Assembly: GCA_963813375.1 (NCBI GenBank)
Contig: CAWEYT010000002.1
Location: forward strand, 304,724 to 368,723
Reading direction: 5' to 3'
DNA length: 64,000 nucleotides
Origin: DASTFY01 sp963813375
GTDB taxonomy: Bacteria; Actinomycetota; Acidimicrobiia; Acidimicrobiales; Ilumatobacteraceae
Shown here: one piece after another, positions 23,810 through 32,290 of the stretch
Layout: each line of letters begins with the position of its first letter
Numbering within the stretch: the first letter of the stretch is position 1
Program-made: the position numbers and the translations under genes
Notes under the pieces: model-generated
Told to the model about the DNA's origin: nothing
Database searches by the model: none
The model's input: only the letters and a program-made list of their open reading frames with translations

Positions 23810-25190
23810 TCAGCCTGTGGCCGCGGCGTCGCCCGGCGCGCCGGCCGCCGCGTCGTCGTCGCCGGCGGGACCGTGATTGCCGTCGCGGTCGTGCCCGCGG
23901 CTGTCCCCGACCGCGTGACGGCCCGGCCCGACCGAGACCCGCACGCGCCGGATGCGGTGACCGTCGAGCTCCTCGGCGGCGAACCGCCAGCCGTTCGACT
24001 CGACGGCCTCACCCTTCACGGGCACGTGCCCGAGGGTGCTGAACACGAACCCGGCGATCGTGTCCCAGTCGTCGTCCGGCAGCGCGATCTCGAGGAGGTC
24101 GTTCAGGTCACCGATGCTCATCCCACCGTCGACGACGTACGAGCCGTCGGGCAGGTGCACCACCTCACGGTCCTCGCGGTCGAACTCGTCGACGATCTCG
24201 CCGACCAGCTCCTCCAGGCAGTCCTCCAGCGTGACCATGCCGGCGATGTCGCCGTACTCGTCCAGGACGATGACCAGGTGGAACTTCTCGGCCTGCATCT
24301 CGCGCATCAGGCGGCTGAGCGACTTGTTCTCGGGGATGAAGCGGACAGGGCGGGCCACCGAGGCCGCCGGTTCGTCTCCTCGCCCGTCCCGCTCGGCGCG
24401 CATCAGATCCTTGGCGTGTCCGAGACCGATCACTTCGTCCTCGCCCGTGCCCATCACCGGCAGCCGGCTGAAGCCGTGCTCGATGGCGATGTCGAGCGCA
24501 CCGCTGACGGTCGCGTCGGTGGGGATCAGAACCATGTCGGGCCGCGGCACCATGACCTCGCGCGCCACGGTGTCGCCGAACTCGATGATGGACTCGATGA
24601 GCTCGCGCTCCTCCCGCTCGATCACCTCGTCCTCCGCCGCGGCCTCCACGATCCCGAGCAGCTCCTGCTCCGACACGAACGGTCCCTGCTTGAGGCCGCG
24701 GCCAGGGAGGATCACGTTCGTCAGGCCGATCAGGCCCTTGGAGATCAGCTGCAGCGGCGGGAAGCGGACGAGCGCCGCGGTGACCGGCGTGCTGATCGAG
24801 CGCGGCCCGCTCGGGATGGAGCACGGCGTAGGTCTTCGGCACGGCCTCGGCGAGGACGAAGAAGACGATGACGTTGAGGATGAAAGCGACGATCACCCCG
24901 ACCGTCCCGAACAGGCGGGCGGCCAGGATCGACGTCAGGAAGGCCTGCGCGGTCTGGCAGATCGTCACCGTCACGAGCAGCGCGTTCAGGAAGCGCTCGG
25001 GTTGGCTGGCCAGGCTGGCGAGCGCCCGCGTCGAACGACTGCCCGTGGCGTCGGCCATCGCCTGCGCCTTCACCTTGCTGATGCGGTTGAGCGCCGTCTC
25101 GGCCATGGCCAGGAAGGCCAGCGCCACGATCAGCAGGACGATGGCGACCAGCGTCCAGACGTCCGTCGTCGTCAGCTCGATGCCGATCAT
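23810..25190 (-). CDS. CNNM/CorC-HlyC-type membrane protein with CBS pair (one frameshift)
   Basis: Domain order: an N-terminal DUF21/CNNM membrane domain (VAIVLLIVALAFLAMAETAL, FILNVIVFFVLAEAVPKTYA), a CBS pair (VAREVMVPRPDMVLIPTDAT, HGFSRLPVMGTGEDEVIGLG, EKFHLVIVLDEYGDIAGMVT) and a C-terminal transporter-associated domain (DWDTIAGFVFSTLGHVPVKG). Relatives are tied to magnesium or cobalt efflux and were once called hemolysins. The frame breaks at about 24797: removing one base turns AALDQH into AALISTPVTAALVRFPPLQL and gives exactly 460 codons. The last 45 residues are Gly/Asp/Ala-rich. It sits between ybeY and era, as in many actinobacteria. Confidence 0.9.
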
Positions 25191-25209
25191 CAGCGCTCGT
25201 CCTGGCGCA

Positions 25210-25806
25210 TCAGGACCCGTCCTGGCTGAAGCCGGCCGGCGCCGGTCCGTTCCAGTGGAGGGCCTGCAGCAGGTCGATCTCCCTCGCCCTCATGCGGGCC
25301 CGCTCCTCGGCCTCGGCGTGGTCGTGCCCGAGCACGTGCAGCACGCCGTGGACCACCAGCAGCGCCAGCTCGTCGTCGACCGTGCCGGCGTGGTTGGCCG
25401 CCTGCGCGGCAGCCACGCTGGGGCACACGACCACGTCGCCCAGGAGCAGCGGCAGGTCACCAGGATCGGCCGGGGGGCGATCCGGGCCACGTCGGTGGGG
25501 CCCGGGGCCGTCGTCGACCTCGACCAGCTCACCGTCGATCGGGAAGGCCAGCACGTCGGTGGGAGCGGGCGTGCCGAGGAACTCCTCGTTCAGGACCGCG
25601 ATGTCGTCCGCGCTCACGAACAGCAGGCTGAGCTCGGCGTGGCCGCGGACACCCTCGGCCAGCAGCACCCCTTCGGCCAGCCGGCCCCAGCGCGCCGTGT
25701 CCACCGGCACCTGGGCCTGCTCGTCGGCCACGAAGACCTCGAGGTCACCGTCGCCACCGACCCGGGAGCGACGACCGAGATCGGGACGGGCCGGATCACC
25801 CGCCAT
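25210..25806 (-). CDS. ybeY: Endoribonuclease YbeY
   Basis: A 198-residue protein with the single-metal site HGVLHVLGHDHAEAEERARM, the three-histidine zinc motif of YbeY. Other family text: LSLLFVSADDIAVLNEEFLG, TDVLAFPIDGE and LGDVVVCPSVAAAQA. It acts in 16S rRNA 3'-end processing and ribosome quality control. The segment between the fold core and the Asp-Val strand is longer than usual (VDDGPGPHRRGPDRPPADPG). Its start overlaps the phoH stop by 11 bases, so the two are translationally coupled. Confidence 0.93.
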   Translation of the reverse strand: MAGDPARPDLGRRSRVGGDGDLEVFVADEQAQVPVDTARWGRLAEGVLLAEGVRGHAELSLLFVSADDIAVLNEEFLGTPAPTDVLAFPIDGELVEVDDGPGPHRRGPDRPPADPGDLPLLLGDVVVCPSVAAAQAANHAGTVDDELALLVVHGVLHVLGHDHAEAEERARMRAREIDLLQALHWNGPAPAGFSQDGS

Positions 25807-26764
25807 CGTCGGTCGCCTTCTCGTAGGCGGCGACGATGTCGGCCACGATCTGGTGGCGCACGACGTCGGCCTGGCTCAGGTGGACGAAGGCCAGCCCGTC
25901 GATGCCGGTCAGGATCCGTTCCAGCCCGATGAGACCACTGCGCCCGCCCTGGACGTCCACCTGGGTCACGTCACCCGTGACGACCACCTTCGAGCCGAAC
26001 CCGATCCGGGTCAAGAACATCTTCATCTGCTCGGGCGAGGTGTTCTGCGCCTCGTCGAGGATGATGAAGCTGTTGTTGAGCGTCCGACCCCGCATGAAGG
26101 CCAGCGGCGCCACCTCCACCGTCTGACGCTCCAGCAGGCGCTGCGCGCCCTCGGGCTCGATCATGTCGTAGAGCGCGTCGTAGAGCGGCCGCAGGTACGG
26201 ATCGACCTTGGCCATGAGATCACCCGGCAGGAAGCCCAGCCGTTCGCCGGCCTCCACCGCCGGCCGGGTGAGGATGATGCGCTGGACCTCCTTGGCCTGC
26301 AGGGCCTGGACGGCCATGGCGACGGCCAACCAACTCTTGCCCGTGCCGGCCGGGCCGATGCCGAAGGTGATGACGTTGTTGCGGATGGCATCGATGTAGC
26401 GCTTCTGCCCGGCGGTCTTCGGCCGGACCGATCGTCCCCGCGAGCTCCGCAGCACCTCGTGGGTGAGGACCTCGCTCGGGCGCTCGGCCGAGCGCATCAT
26501 GTCGATCGACCGCGTCACGCTGGCGGCGTCGAGCGGTTGACCGCGCTCCAGCAGGACGACGAGCTCCTCGAACAGGTGCGCCACCTGCTCGGCCTCTCCG
26601 CCCTGCACCGCGATCTCCGTGCCGCGCACGAAGATGTCCGTGTCCGGGAACGACGCCTCGATGAGGCGGAGGTGCTCGTCGCGGTGCCCGAGCAGGCCGG
26701 CCATGAGGTGGGTCCCGGGCACGCTGACGTTGACCTGGGTGACACTCACGCTGGAGGTAGCCAC
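25796..26764 (-). CDS. phoH: PhoH-like ATPase
   Basis: A 322-residue PhoH family protein. Walker A is ITFGIGPAGTGKSWLAVAMA, Walker B FIILDEAQNTSPEQMKMFLT, and further conserved motifs are IILTRPAVEAGERLGFLPG and RIGFGSKVVVTGDVTQVDV. The N-terminal 110 residues carry a KH-like segment (HLRLIEASFPDTDIFVRGTE). It is probably an RNA-related ATPase acting with YbeY, whose gene overlaps it. It is divergent from the desaturase gene across a 211-bp region and heads the phoH-ybeY-CorC/HlyC-era unit. Confidence 0.94.
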   Translation of the reverse strand: MATSSVSVTQVNVSVPGTHLMAGLLGHRDEHLRLIEASFPDTDIFVRGTEIAVQGGEAEQVAHLFEELVVLLERGQPLDAASVTRSIDMMRSAERPSEVLTHEVLRSSRGRSVRPKTAGQKRYIDAIRNNVITFGIGPAGTGKSWLAVAMAVQALQAKEVQRIILTRPAVEAGERLGFLPGDLMAKVDPYLRPLYDALYDMIEPEGAQRLLERQTVEVAPLAFMRGRTLNNSFIILDEAQNTSPEQMKMFLTRIGFGSKVVVTGDVTQVDVQGGRSGLIGLERILTGIDGLAFVHLSQADVVRHQIVADIVAAYEKATDDGG

Positions 26765-26975
26765 CTCACGAGGCTCGGCACGGCGGCCACGCTACAAGAC
26801 GGCCGCCGAGGCCAGGTCTCCGGTGCGCGCAGCCCTTCGGAAAGACCTTGGACACCTTGCCCGACGGCTGGCCGGACCGCCGGCTGCCGGCCCCGAGCCC
26901 CTAGACTCGACCGATGCACTCGGTGGCCTCCGTTCCTACTCAGCGGCGCGCCGCCCGACCCGAGGTCCGGCCACG

Positions 26976-27881
26976 ATGACCGCCGCCCTCACGACCAGCC
27001 GGAGCACCGTCGACGCCGCCCCGAGCACCGTCCCGCCGGGGATCTCCTGGGGGACCGTGACCGGGCTGGGCGTCATCCACCTCGGCGCGCTGATCGGCCT
27101 CGTGTACCTCATCCTCAACCCCTCGCTGCCCACCCTGGCGCTGGCCGCCGGCATGTACGTGCTCGGTGGGCTGTCGATCACCGCCGGCTACCACCGACTG
27201 TTCGCCCACCGCACCTACCGGGCGTCAGCCCCGGTGCGCTGGTTCTTCCTGGCGTGGGGCGCGTCCACCTTCCAGAACTCGGCGCTGTCCTGGAGCGCCG
27301 ACCACCGCGCCCACCACGCCGACACGGACGGCCCCGGCGATCCCCACGCCATCACCAAGGGCGTGTGGTGGGCCCACATGGGATGGTTGTTCTACCGCCG
27401 GGAGTGCTCGGCCGACGTGAGCAGCCTCACCGACCTCTACGCCGTGCGAAGCCTGCGCCTGCAGGACCGGTACTACGCCGTCTTCGCCATCGGGCTCGGC
27501 CTCGTGCTGCCCACCGCGATCGCCTCGCTGTGGGGCGACCCCTGGGGCGGGCTGCTGGTGGCAGGCGTGCTCCGGGGCGCCATCCTGCTCCAGGCCACGT
27601 TCTGCGTGAACTCGCTGGCCCACCTGGTCGGCCGCAAGCGGTACGACCCATCCGTCTCGGCCCGGGACAGCCTGGTCACGGCCCTGGTGACCTTCGGCGA
27701 GGGCTACCACAGCTTCCACCACCGGTTCCCGTTCGACTATCGCAACGGCATCGGCTGGTGGCAGTACGACCCCAGCAAGTGGCTGATCTGGTCCCTGTCC
27801 CGCCTGCGCCTGGTCACGAGGGTCCGCTCAGCGTCGTCGGCCACCATCGCCCGGGTGATGGCCGCTCAGTCGTCGACCTGA
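26976..27881 (+). CDS. Membrane acyl-CoA (delta-9 type) fatty-acid desaturase
   Basis: A 301-residue protein with the three histidine boxes of membrane di-iron desaturases: HRLFAHRTYRAS, SADHRAHHADTDGPGD and EGYHSFHHRFPFDYRNG. Hydrophobic pairs flank them (GVIHLGALIGLVYLIL, LALAAGMYVLGGLSITAGYH, VFAIGLGLVLPTAIASLWG). The text resembles stearoyl-CoA 9-desaturases; it would introduce a double bond to control membrane fluidity. The ATG at 26976 gives the shortest N-terminus compatible with the family; the frame is open further up. No redox partner gene is adjacent. It is convergent with the aldo/keto reductase. Confidence 0.92.
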   Translation: MTAALTTSRSTVDAAPSTVPPGISWGTVTGLGVIHLGALIGLVYLILNPSLPTLALAAGMYVLGGLSITAGYHRLFAHRTYRASAPVRWFFLAWGASTFQNSALSWSADHRAHHADTDGPGDPHAITKGVWWAHMGWLFYRRECSADVSSLTDLYAVRSLRLQDRYYAVFAIGLGLVLPTAIASLWGDPWGGLLVAGVLRGAILLQATFCVNSLAHLVGRKRYDPSVSARDSLVTALVTFGEGYHSFHHRFPFDYRNGIGWWQYDPSKWLIWSLSRLRLVTRVRSASSATIARVMAAQSST

Positions 27882-27892
27882 CGCGGTCGGCG

Positions 27893-28765
27893 TCAGCGCC
27901 GGAACTTCTCGACCAGCGGGAAGATCAGGTCGTCGGCGGCCGCCGAGTCCATGAGGCCCTGCCGGCCGGCGGCGTCGAGCAAGTCCGCCACCTGCTCGGC
28001 GGCCTCCAAGGCGAGGGGTAGCAGCCCGAGGTCACCCGGGGTGCAGAAGGCGTGCACGCCCGGCGTCGACAGCGCGAAGCGCACACCCCGCCCGATGGCC
28101 GTGGGGTCGGTGTGGGGCTCGTACCACGTGGTGGCCGTCAGCTCGGCGTCGCCCCACGGGCGGCGGGCCACCGCCTTGATGGCCATGACCCCTACGTCCC
28201 GGGCCGCGCACTCCTCCAGCAGCGCCTCGGCGTCGGCGCGGTAGACAGGGTCAGCCCACACCCGCGGGTACACGGGGAACATGACCGTGTCGAGGTCGTA
28301 GCGGCGCAGCGCCTCGAGCTGGGCCCGCGGGGTGCCGAGGTCGTGACCGGTGATCCCGACGAAGCGCGTCAGGCCCTCGTCACGCGCGGCGAGGATGACC
28401 TCGGCCGCGCCCGCTCTCCCCTCCAGCACCCCCAGGTCCGTGACGCCGTGGAGCTGGTAGAGGTCGAGGTGATCGCAGCCCAGCCGATCGAGTGTCCGCT
28501 CCAGGTGGGCGCGGACACCGTCCGGGTTCGACCGATCGCTCTTGCCGGCCACGAACAGCCGGTCCCGAGCCGGCGGGATGTGAGGACCGACGAGCACCTC
28601 GGCCTCCCCGTACGCCGGCGCGATGTCGATGTGGTTGACCCCGGCGGCCAACGCCGCATGGAAGGCCCGCTCGGCCTCGTCGGCGGAGCTTCGCGAGAAC
28701 GCGGCCGCGCCGAGGATGGCGACGGACGACTCATGGCCGGTGCGACCGAGGCGACGACGCTGCAT
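27893..28765 (-). CDS. Aldo/keto reductase
   Basis: A 290-residue TIM-barrel reductase. The start MQRRRLGRTGHESSVAILGA is typical. The catalytic tetrad can be placed: Asp and Tyr in VNHIDIAPAYGEAEVLVG, Lys in FVAGKSDRSN, His in LDLYQLHGVTDLG. NADPH-binding text near the C-terminus is weaker than in classic members (IGRGVRFALSTPGVHAF). It would reduce carbonyls with NADPH; the substrate is unknown. The C-terminal tail (DLIFPLVEKFRR) resembles the uncharacterised group that often carries extra domains. It is convergent with the desaturase and upstream of nothing obvious on its strand. Confidence 0.88.
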   Translation of the reverse strand: MQRRRLGRTGHESSVAILGAAAFSRSSADEAERAFHAALAAGVNHIDIAPAYGEAEVLVGPHIPPARDRLFVAGKSDRSNPDGVRAHLERTLDRLGCDHLDLYQLHGVTDLGVLEGRAGAAEVILAARDEGLTRFVGITGHDLGTPRAQLEALRRYDLDTVMFPVYPRVWADPVYRADAEALLEECAARDVGVMAIKAVARRPWGDAELTATTWYEPHTDPTAIGRGVRFALSTPGVHAFCTPGDLGLLPLALEAAEQVADLLDAAGRQGLMDSAAADDLIFPLVEKFRR

Positions 28766-28887
28766 GCGCGCTCCCTCCCCTGGAAGTTCCGGGAGGTCGC
28801 TCCCGGATCAGCGGCGGGCGGACCGCCGGTGCAGGTGCGCGGCCGTGGGCCGGCACCCGCAGCGGCTCGTCTAGCTGATGATCCCGA

Positions 28888-29091
28888 TCAGATCGGGCGG
28901 ACGTTGGTGGCCTGCGGGCCCTTGCGGCCCGGTCCCTCCTCGAACTCGACCTTCTGACCTTCGGCCAGCCCGCGGGGGCCGGCGTCGACGATCGCTGAGA
29001 TGTGAACGAAGAGGTCGTTGCCGCCGCCGTCGGGTGCGATGAATCCGTACCCCTTGTCAGCGTTGAACCACTTCACGGTGCCGACTGCCAT
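28888..29091 (-). CDS. Cold-shock protein, CspA family
   Basis: A 67-residue single cold-shock domain with RNP1 (DKGYGFIAPDGGG) and RNP2 (DLFVHISAIVDAG), starting MAVGTVKWFNADKG. It binds single-stranded RNA and DNA as a chaperone. The ATG at 29091 with GGAAAG upstream is chosen over an in-frame ATG 12 codons earlier. The 5' region (29092-29200) is locally AT-richer than the surroundings and long for this genome, fitting the regulated leaders of csp genes. A DEAD-box helicase lies 2 kb away; the two often act together. Confidence 0.95.
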   Translation of the reverse strand: MAVGTVKWFNADKGYGFIAPDGGGNDLFVHISAIVDAGPRGLAEGQKVEFEEGPGRKGPQATNVRPI

Positions 29092-29263
29092 TGCATTAAC
29101 TACTTTCTTTCCACGCTTCGGATGCACCCGCGTACTCGTCGAGTACTCCTGATCTGGGGGGTGCAGAGGGTGGTCTGCATGGGACGACCACCGCCGGGCA
29201 GGCTAGCAGCGATCCCCGACGGCGAGCCGATTCGGCCGGTCGACCATCGACGGAAGGAACCAC

Positions 29264-29947
29264 ATGAGTGACGCGACAGCCGGAGGCGAGCAGGTCGACT
29301 TCCACTTCGACGTGATGTGCCCGTGGGCCTACCAGAGCGCGGTGTGGATCCGGGAGGTCCGCCGCCAGACCGGGCTCACCATCTCGTGGCGGTTCTTCAG
29401 CCTCGAGGAGATCAACCGGCAGGAGGGGAAGAAGCATCCGTGGGAGCGACCGTGGTCGTACGGCTGGTCGCTGTTGCGCATCGCCGCGCTGTTGCGGCGT
29501 CACTCCATGGACGACGTCGACCGGTTCTACGACGTGGCCGGCCGCTGGTTGCACGTCGAGGGCCGTAAGCCGCACACGCCCGAGGGCGCGCGGGCGGTTC
29601 TGGCGGAGGTGGGTCTCGATCCCGCTCTGGTGGACGAGGCCATCGCGGACCCGACGACGCACGACGAGGTGCTGTCGGATCACGAGCGCGTGGTCGCCGC
29701 CGGCGGCTTCGGGGTGCCGACCCTCTTCTTCGACGACACCTGTCTCTTCGGCCCTGTCGTCGTCCCCGCACCGACCGGCCCGGCGGCGCTGCGCCTCTGG
29801 GAGTTGGTGCTGGGCTGGCGCGAGTTCCCCAGCCTGTACGAGCTCCGCCGGCCGAAGACACACGAGGACTGGATGACCATCAACGACGCCTTCCAGCCCT
29901 ACCTCACCGCTCGCGACTGGATCACGATCCAGACGCCGGTGGCCTGA
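29264..29947 (+). CDS. DsbA-family (FrnE/Rv2466c-like) oxidoreductase
   Basis: A 227-residue thioredoxin-fold protein with a helical insert. The active-site region is VDFHFDVMCPWAYQSAVWIR, with one Cys followed by Pro-Trp-Ala, so the second Cys of a CxxC pair is missing. Other family text: ISWRFFSLEEINRQEGKKHP, FGVPTLFFDDTCLFGPVVVP (cis-Pro loop), and a long C-terminal extension WMTINDAFQPYLTARDWIT. The group includes mycothiol-dependent reductases in actinobacteria; a single-Cys member would work through a mixed disulfide with a low-molecular-weight thiol. It is cytoplasmic (no signal peptide) and divergent from the cold-shock gene. Confidence 0.85.
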   Translation: MSDATAGGEQVDFHFDVMCPWAYQSAVWIREVRRQTGLTISWRFFSLEEINRQEGKKHPWERPWSYGWSLLRIAALLRRHSMDDVDRFYDVAGRWLHVEGRKPHTPEGARAVLAEVGLDPALVDEAIADPTTHDEVLSDHERVVAAGGFGVPTLFFDDTCLFGPVVVPAPTGPAALRLWELVLGWREFPSLYELRRPKTHEDWMTINDAFQPYLTARDWITIQTPVA

Positions 29948-29958
29948 CGCCGGCCGCG

Positions 29959-30672
29959 TCAGGGCGGCCGGGTCGCATCGAGGCGCAGCGGCACCACGCC
30001 ACCTCGCAGCGTCCGGCGGGTCGCGGTGACCTGCTGCACGCCGACGTCGTCCACGACCACGTCGAGATCCCGCCACTCCCGTCCGTCGGGGAACGTGGCA
30101 TGGAGGCTGCGGGGCACGACCACACGGCCCGAGACCGTGACGGCCTGGGGCTGTGACCATCGCACCACGGAGGACGGATCGGTCCCGCGACAGAAGAGCT
30201 CGCTCCACATCACGAAGCCCCCGAGACGGTCGCCGCTCGCGTAGAGCTCGCGAATGGCGACGCCGGACCCCGTGACCAGGTCGGTCACCGTGGCCGCCCA
30301 CCCCGCCACTCCGGGGTGGATGGTGAAGCGGTACGGGACTCCCGCCAGCCACGCGAAGTTGCGGGTGTTGCGATCACCTGGGATGCCGTCGAGGGTCGAG
30401 TCGCTGCCGTCGAGCACGGAGCTGACGTCGGCCGCCTGCGCGTAGCCGCCCCAGTTGACCGCCCGGCCGCCCGGGTGCCGGGGGTTCCACTGGAGGCCCG
30501 TGTGCGCGGCGCCGTACGAGCGGCCCGTACCGTCGAGGAACGACGCCTGGAGGGCCCAGAAGTACAGCGCGGGGACGGCCGGCGGGACCAGCACCTCCAG
30601 CACGACCGAACAGGAGATCACCGGCTCGTCGGACGGCACCCCCTGCCACCACAGGTGGAAGCCGGACCCCAC
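29959..30672 (-). CDS. Conserved protein of unknown function
   Basis: About 237 residues from the GTG at 30672 (VGSGFHLWWQGVPSDEPVIS). It reads as a beta-rich globular protein: VVLEVLVPPAVPALYFWALQ, GAAHTGLQWNPRHPGGRAVN, WGGYAQAADVSSVLDGS, PYRFTIHPGVAGWAATVTDL and SGVAIRELYASGDRLGGFVM. The GLQWNP...VNWGGY and YRF segments suggest a concanavalin-like jelly roll, but I do not recognise a named family. No signal peptide is present with this start; a start further up (30729) would add a Cys/Pro-rich stretch that looks unnatural. It is convergent with the DsbA-family gene, 11 bases apart. Confidence 0.7.
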   Translation of the reverse strand: MGSGFHLWWQGVPSDEPVISCSVVLEVLVPPAVPALYFWALQASFLDGTGRSYGAAHTGLQWNPRHPGGRAVNWGGYAQAADVSSVLDGSDSTLDGIPGDRNTRNFAWLAGVPYRFTIHPGVAGWAATVTDLVTGSGVAIRELYASGDRLGGFVMWSELFCRGTDPSSVVRWSQPQAVTVSGRVVVPRSLHATFPDGREWRDLDVVVDDVGVQQVTATRRTLRGGVVPLRLDATRPP

Positions 30673-31059
30673 GGCTCCACTCCTAGCAGGCGGGAGCTGT
30701 CCACGCGGCGCCCAGCAGCACGGCGCCACCCGGCTCCCAGCACGGCCGCCGGCCGCCCAGTCCCCCGACCGTTCATGGCCGACGCCACCGCACTAGTTGC
30801 GGCCGGAACGACCATGAACGTCGCGGGCGGGCGGTGGCGCGTCTCCTCCACGATCCGAGCGAACGGCCTCCCGTCCAGCTAGCATGATCCCGACACGGGT
30901 GCCGACCACCTTCCGCTCCGGCGGGTTCCTGGTGGCGGTGCATCGTGTGCGGTGGAGCTGCGGTTAGGAACGACGCTGCGGCATTTCCGTGGGGCCACTC
31001 GGGCTCCCACCGTCCCGTCGGGGCGGATCACACGTCTGACCAGAGAGCAGCACACACCC
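30673..31059. other. 387-bp divergent intergenic region
   Basis: This lies between the minus-strand hypothetical gene and the plus-strand DEAD-box gene. It holds a 51-bp hairpin repeat at 30770-30820 (separate entry) and the leader of the helicase gene, ending CACACACCCATG with no strong ribosome-binding site. Open frames here are short and arginine-rich, so I call no gene. Confidence 0.7.
30770..30820. repeat. 51-bp hairpin repeat, copy 1
   Basis: The element begins CGTTCATGGC and ends CGACCATGAACG, so its ends form a 9-bp perfect stem (CGTTCATGG/CCATGAACG). Inside, CCGCA-CTAGT-TGCGG forms a second hairpin. A second 51-bp element at 49779-49829 has the same ends (CGTTCATGGC ... CGACATGAACG) but a different self-complementary interior. 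Both lie between divergent genes. Function unknown. Confidence 0.65.
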
Positions 31060-32226
31060 ATGCAGACCTTCGAAGCCCTCGGGGTGCCTGACGCCATCGT
31101 CACCGCGCTCCGCGCCCAGGGCATCATCACCCCCTTCCCCATCCAGGCACTCACGATGAGCGATGCCCTCGCCGGTCGCGACGTCACCGGCAAGGCCGAG
31201 ACCGGCTCCGGCAAGACGATCGCCTTCGGCATCCCGATGCTCGTCCGTGCGGGCCAGGGCAGTTCCCGGCAGCCGGCCGGCCTCGTCCTGGCGCCCACCC
31301 GTGAGCTGGCGGCCCAGATCACGGCCGAGCTGCAACCACTCGGTGCCGCGGTCGGCCGGCGCGTCGGCGTCGTGTACGGCGGCGCGCCGATGGATCCGCA
31401 GATCAAGGAGTTGCGCCGCGGCGTCGACGTGCTCGTCGCCACGCCGGGCCGTCTGATCGACCTCATGCGGCGCGGCGCCGTCGGCCTCGAGGGCGTCCGT
31501 GTCGTCGCCGTCGACGAAGCCGACCGCATGGCCGACCTCGGCTTCCTGCCGCCCGTCGAGTGGATCTTGCGCCACGTCCCCCAGGACATCCAGATGATGC
31601 TCTTCTCGGCCACGCTCGACGGCGCCGTCGCCCGCCTGGCCCGACGCATGGTCGACCCCGTGATGCACGCCGTCGACAACGGCTCGCCGACCGTCGAGGC
31701 CATGACCCACCGTTTCCTCAAGGTCCATCAGATGGACAAGGCCAAGGTGGCCGCCCGCCTGGGCCGGGCCAACGGCCGCACGCTCGTCTTCTGCCGGACC
31801 AAGCGCATGTGCGACAGGGTGTGCCGCGAGCTCGTCGATCTCGGCGTGAAGGCCTCGGCCATCCATGGCGACCTTCAACAGCGCCAGCGCGAGAAGGCCC
31901 TGGCCCAGTTCGCCGACGGCAGCCGCCCGGTGCTGGTGGCCACGGACGTCGCCGCTCGTGGCATCCACGTCGACGACGTGAACACGGTCATCCACTACGA
32001 CCCGCCGGAGGACCACAAGGCGTACCTCCACCGCTCCGGCCGCACGGCGCGGGCCGGGGCCGGCGGCCTCGTGGTGTGCCTCATCGAGTGGAACCAGGAG
32101 CTGGACGTCCGGCGCATCCAGCGGCGCCTCGGGTTGAGCGACGTGCCCCCGGTGGAGATGTTCTCCAACGACGCCCGCCTCGACGACCTCGCCGGCTGGG
32201 ACCCGGTCGTGGAGGTCGTGGCCTGA
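31060..32226 (+). CDS. DEAD-box RNA helicase
   Basis: A 388-residue helicase core with almost no extensions. Q motif region TPFPIQALTMSDALAGRD; motif I TGKAETGSGKTIAFGIP; Ia LAPTRELAAQIT; Ib VATPGRLIDLMRRG; II VVAVDEADRMADLGFLP; III LFSATLDGAVARLARR; V ATDVAARGIHVDDV; VI YLHRSGRTARAGAGG. It remodels RNA, probably in ribosome assembly or cold adaptation. The ATG at 31060 (MQTFEALGVPDAI) is the first plausible start. The long leader upstream may carry regulation, as in other csdA/rhlE-type genes. Which DEAD subfamily (RhlE- or DbpA-like) I cannot tell. Confidence 0.94.
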   Translation: MQTFEALGVPDAIVTALRAQGIITPFPIQALTMSDALAGRDVTGKAETGSGKTIAFGIPMLVRAGQGSSRQPAGLVLAPTRELAAQITAELQPLGAAVGRRVGVVYGGAPMDPQIKELRRGVDVLVATPGRLIDLMRRGAVGLEGVRVVAVDEADRMADLGFLPPVEWILRHVPQDIQMMLFSATLDGAVARLARRMVDPVMHAVDNGSPTVEAMTHRFLKVHQMDKAKVAARLGRANGRTLVFCRTKRMCDRVCRELVDLGVKASAIHGDLQQRQREKALAQFADGSRPVLVATDVAARGIHVDDVNTVIHYDPPEDHKAYLHRSGRTARAGAGGLVVCLIEWNQELDVRRIQRRLGLSDVPPVEMFSNDARLDDLAGWDPVVEVVA

Positions 32227-32290
32227 CCCAGGCCCCGGCGTGCCGACAGTGGGGCCTGCTCCCGGACCCAGCCGGACCTAGCCTGGAGGC

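Noticed and set aside
28883..28897. Inverted repeat CCCGATC-A-GATCGGG over the cold-shock gene stop codon
   Set aside because: The loop is too tight unless the stem drops to 5 bp, and no U-tract follows, so a terminator call is not supportable.
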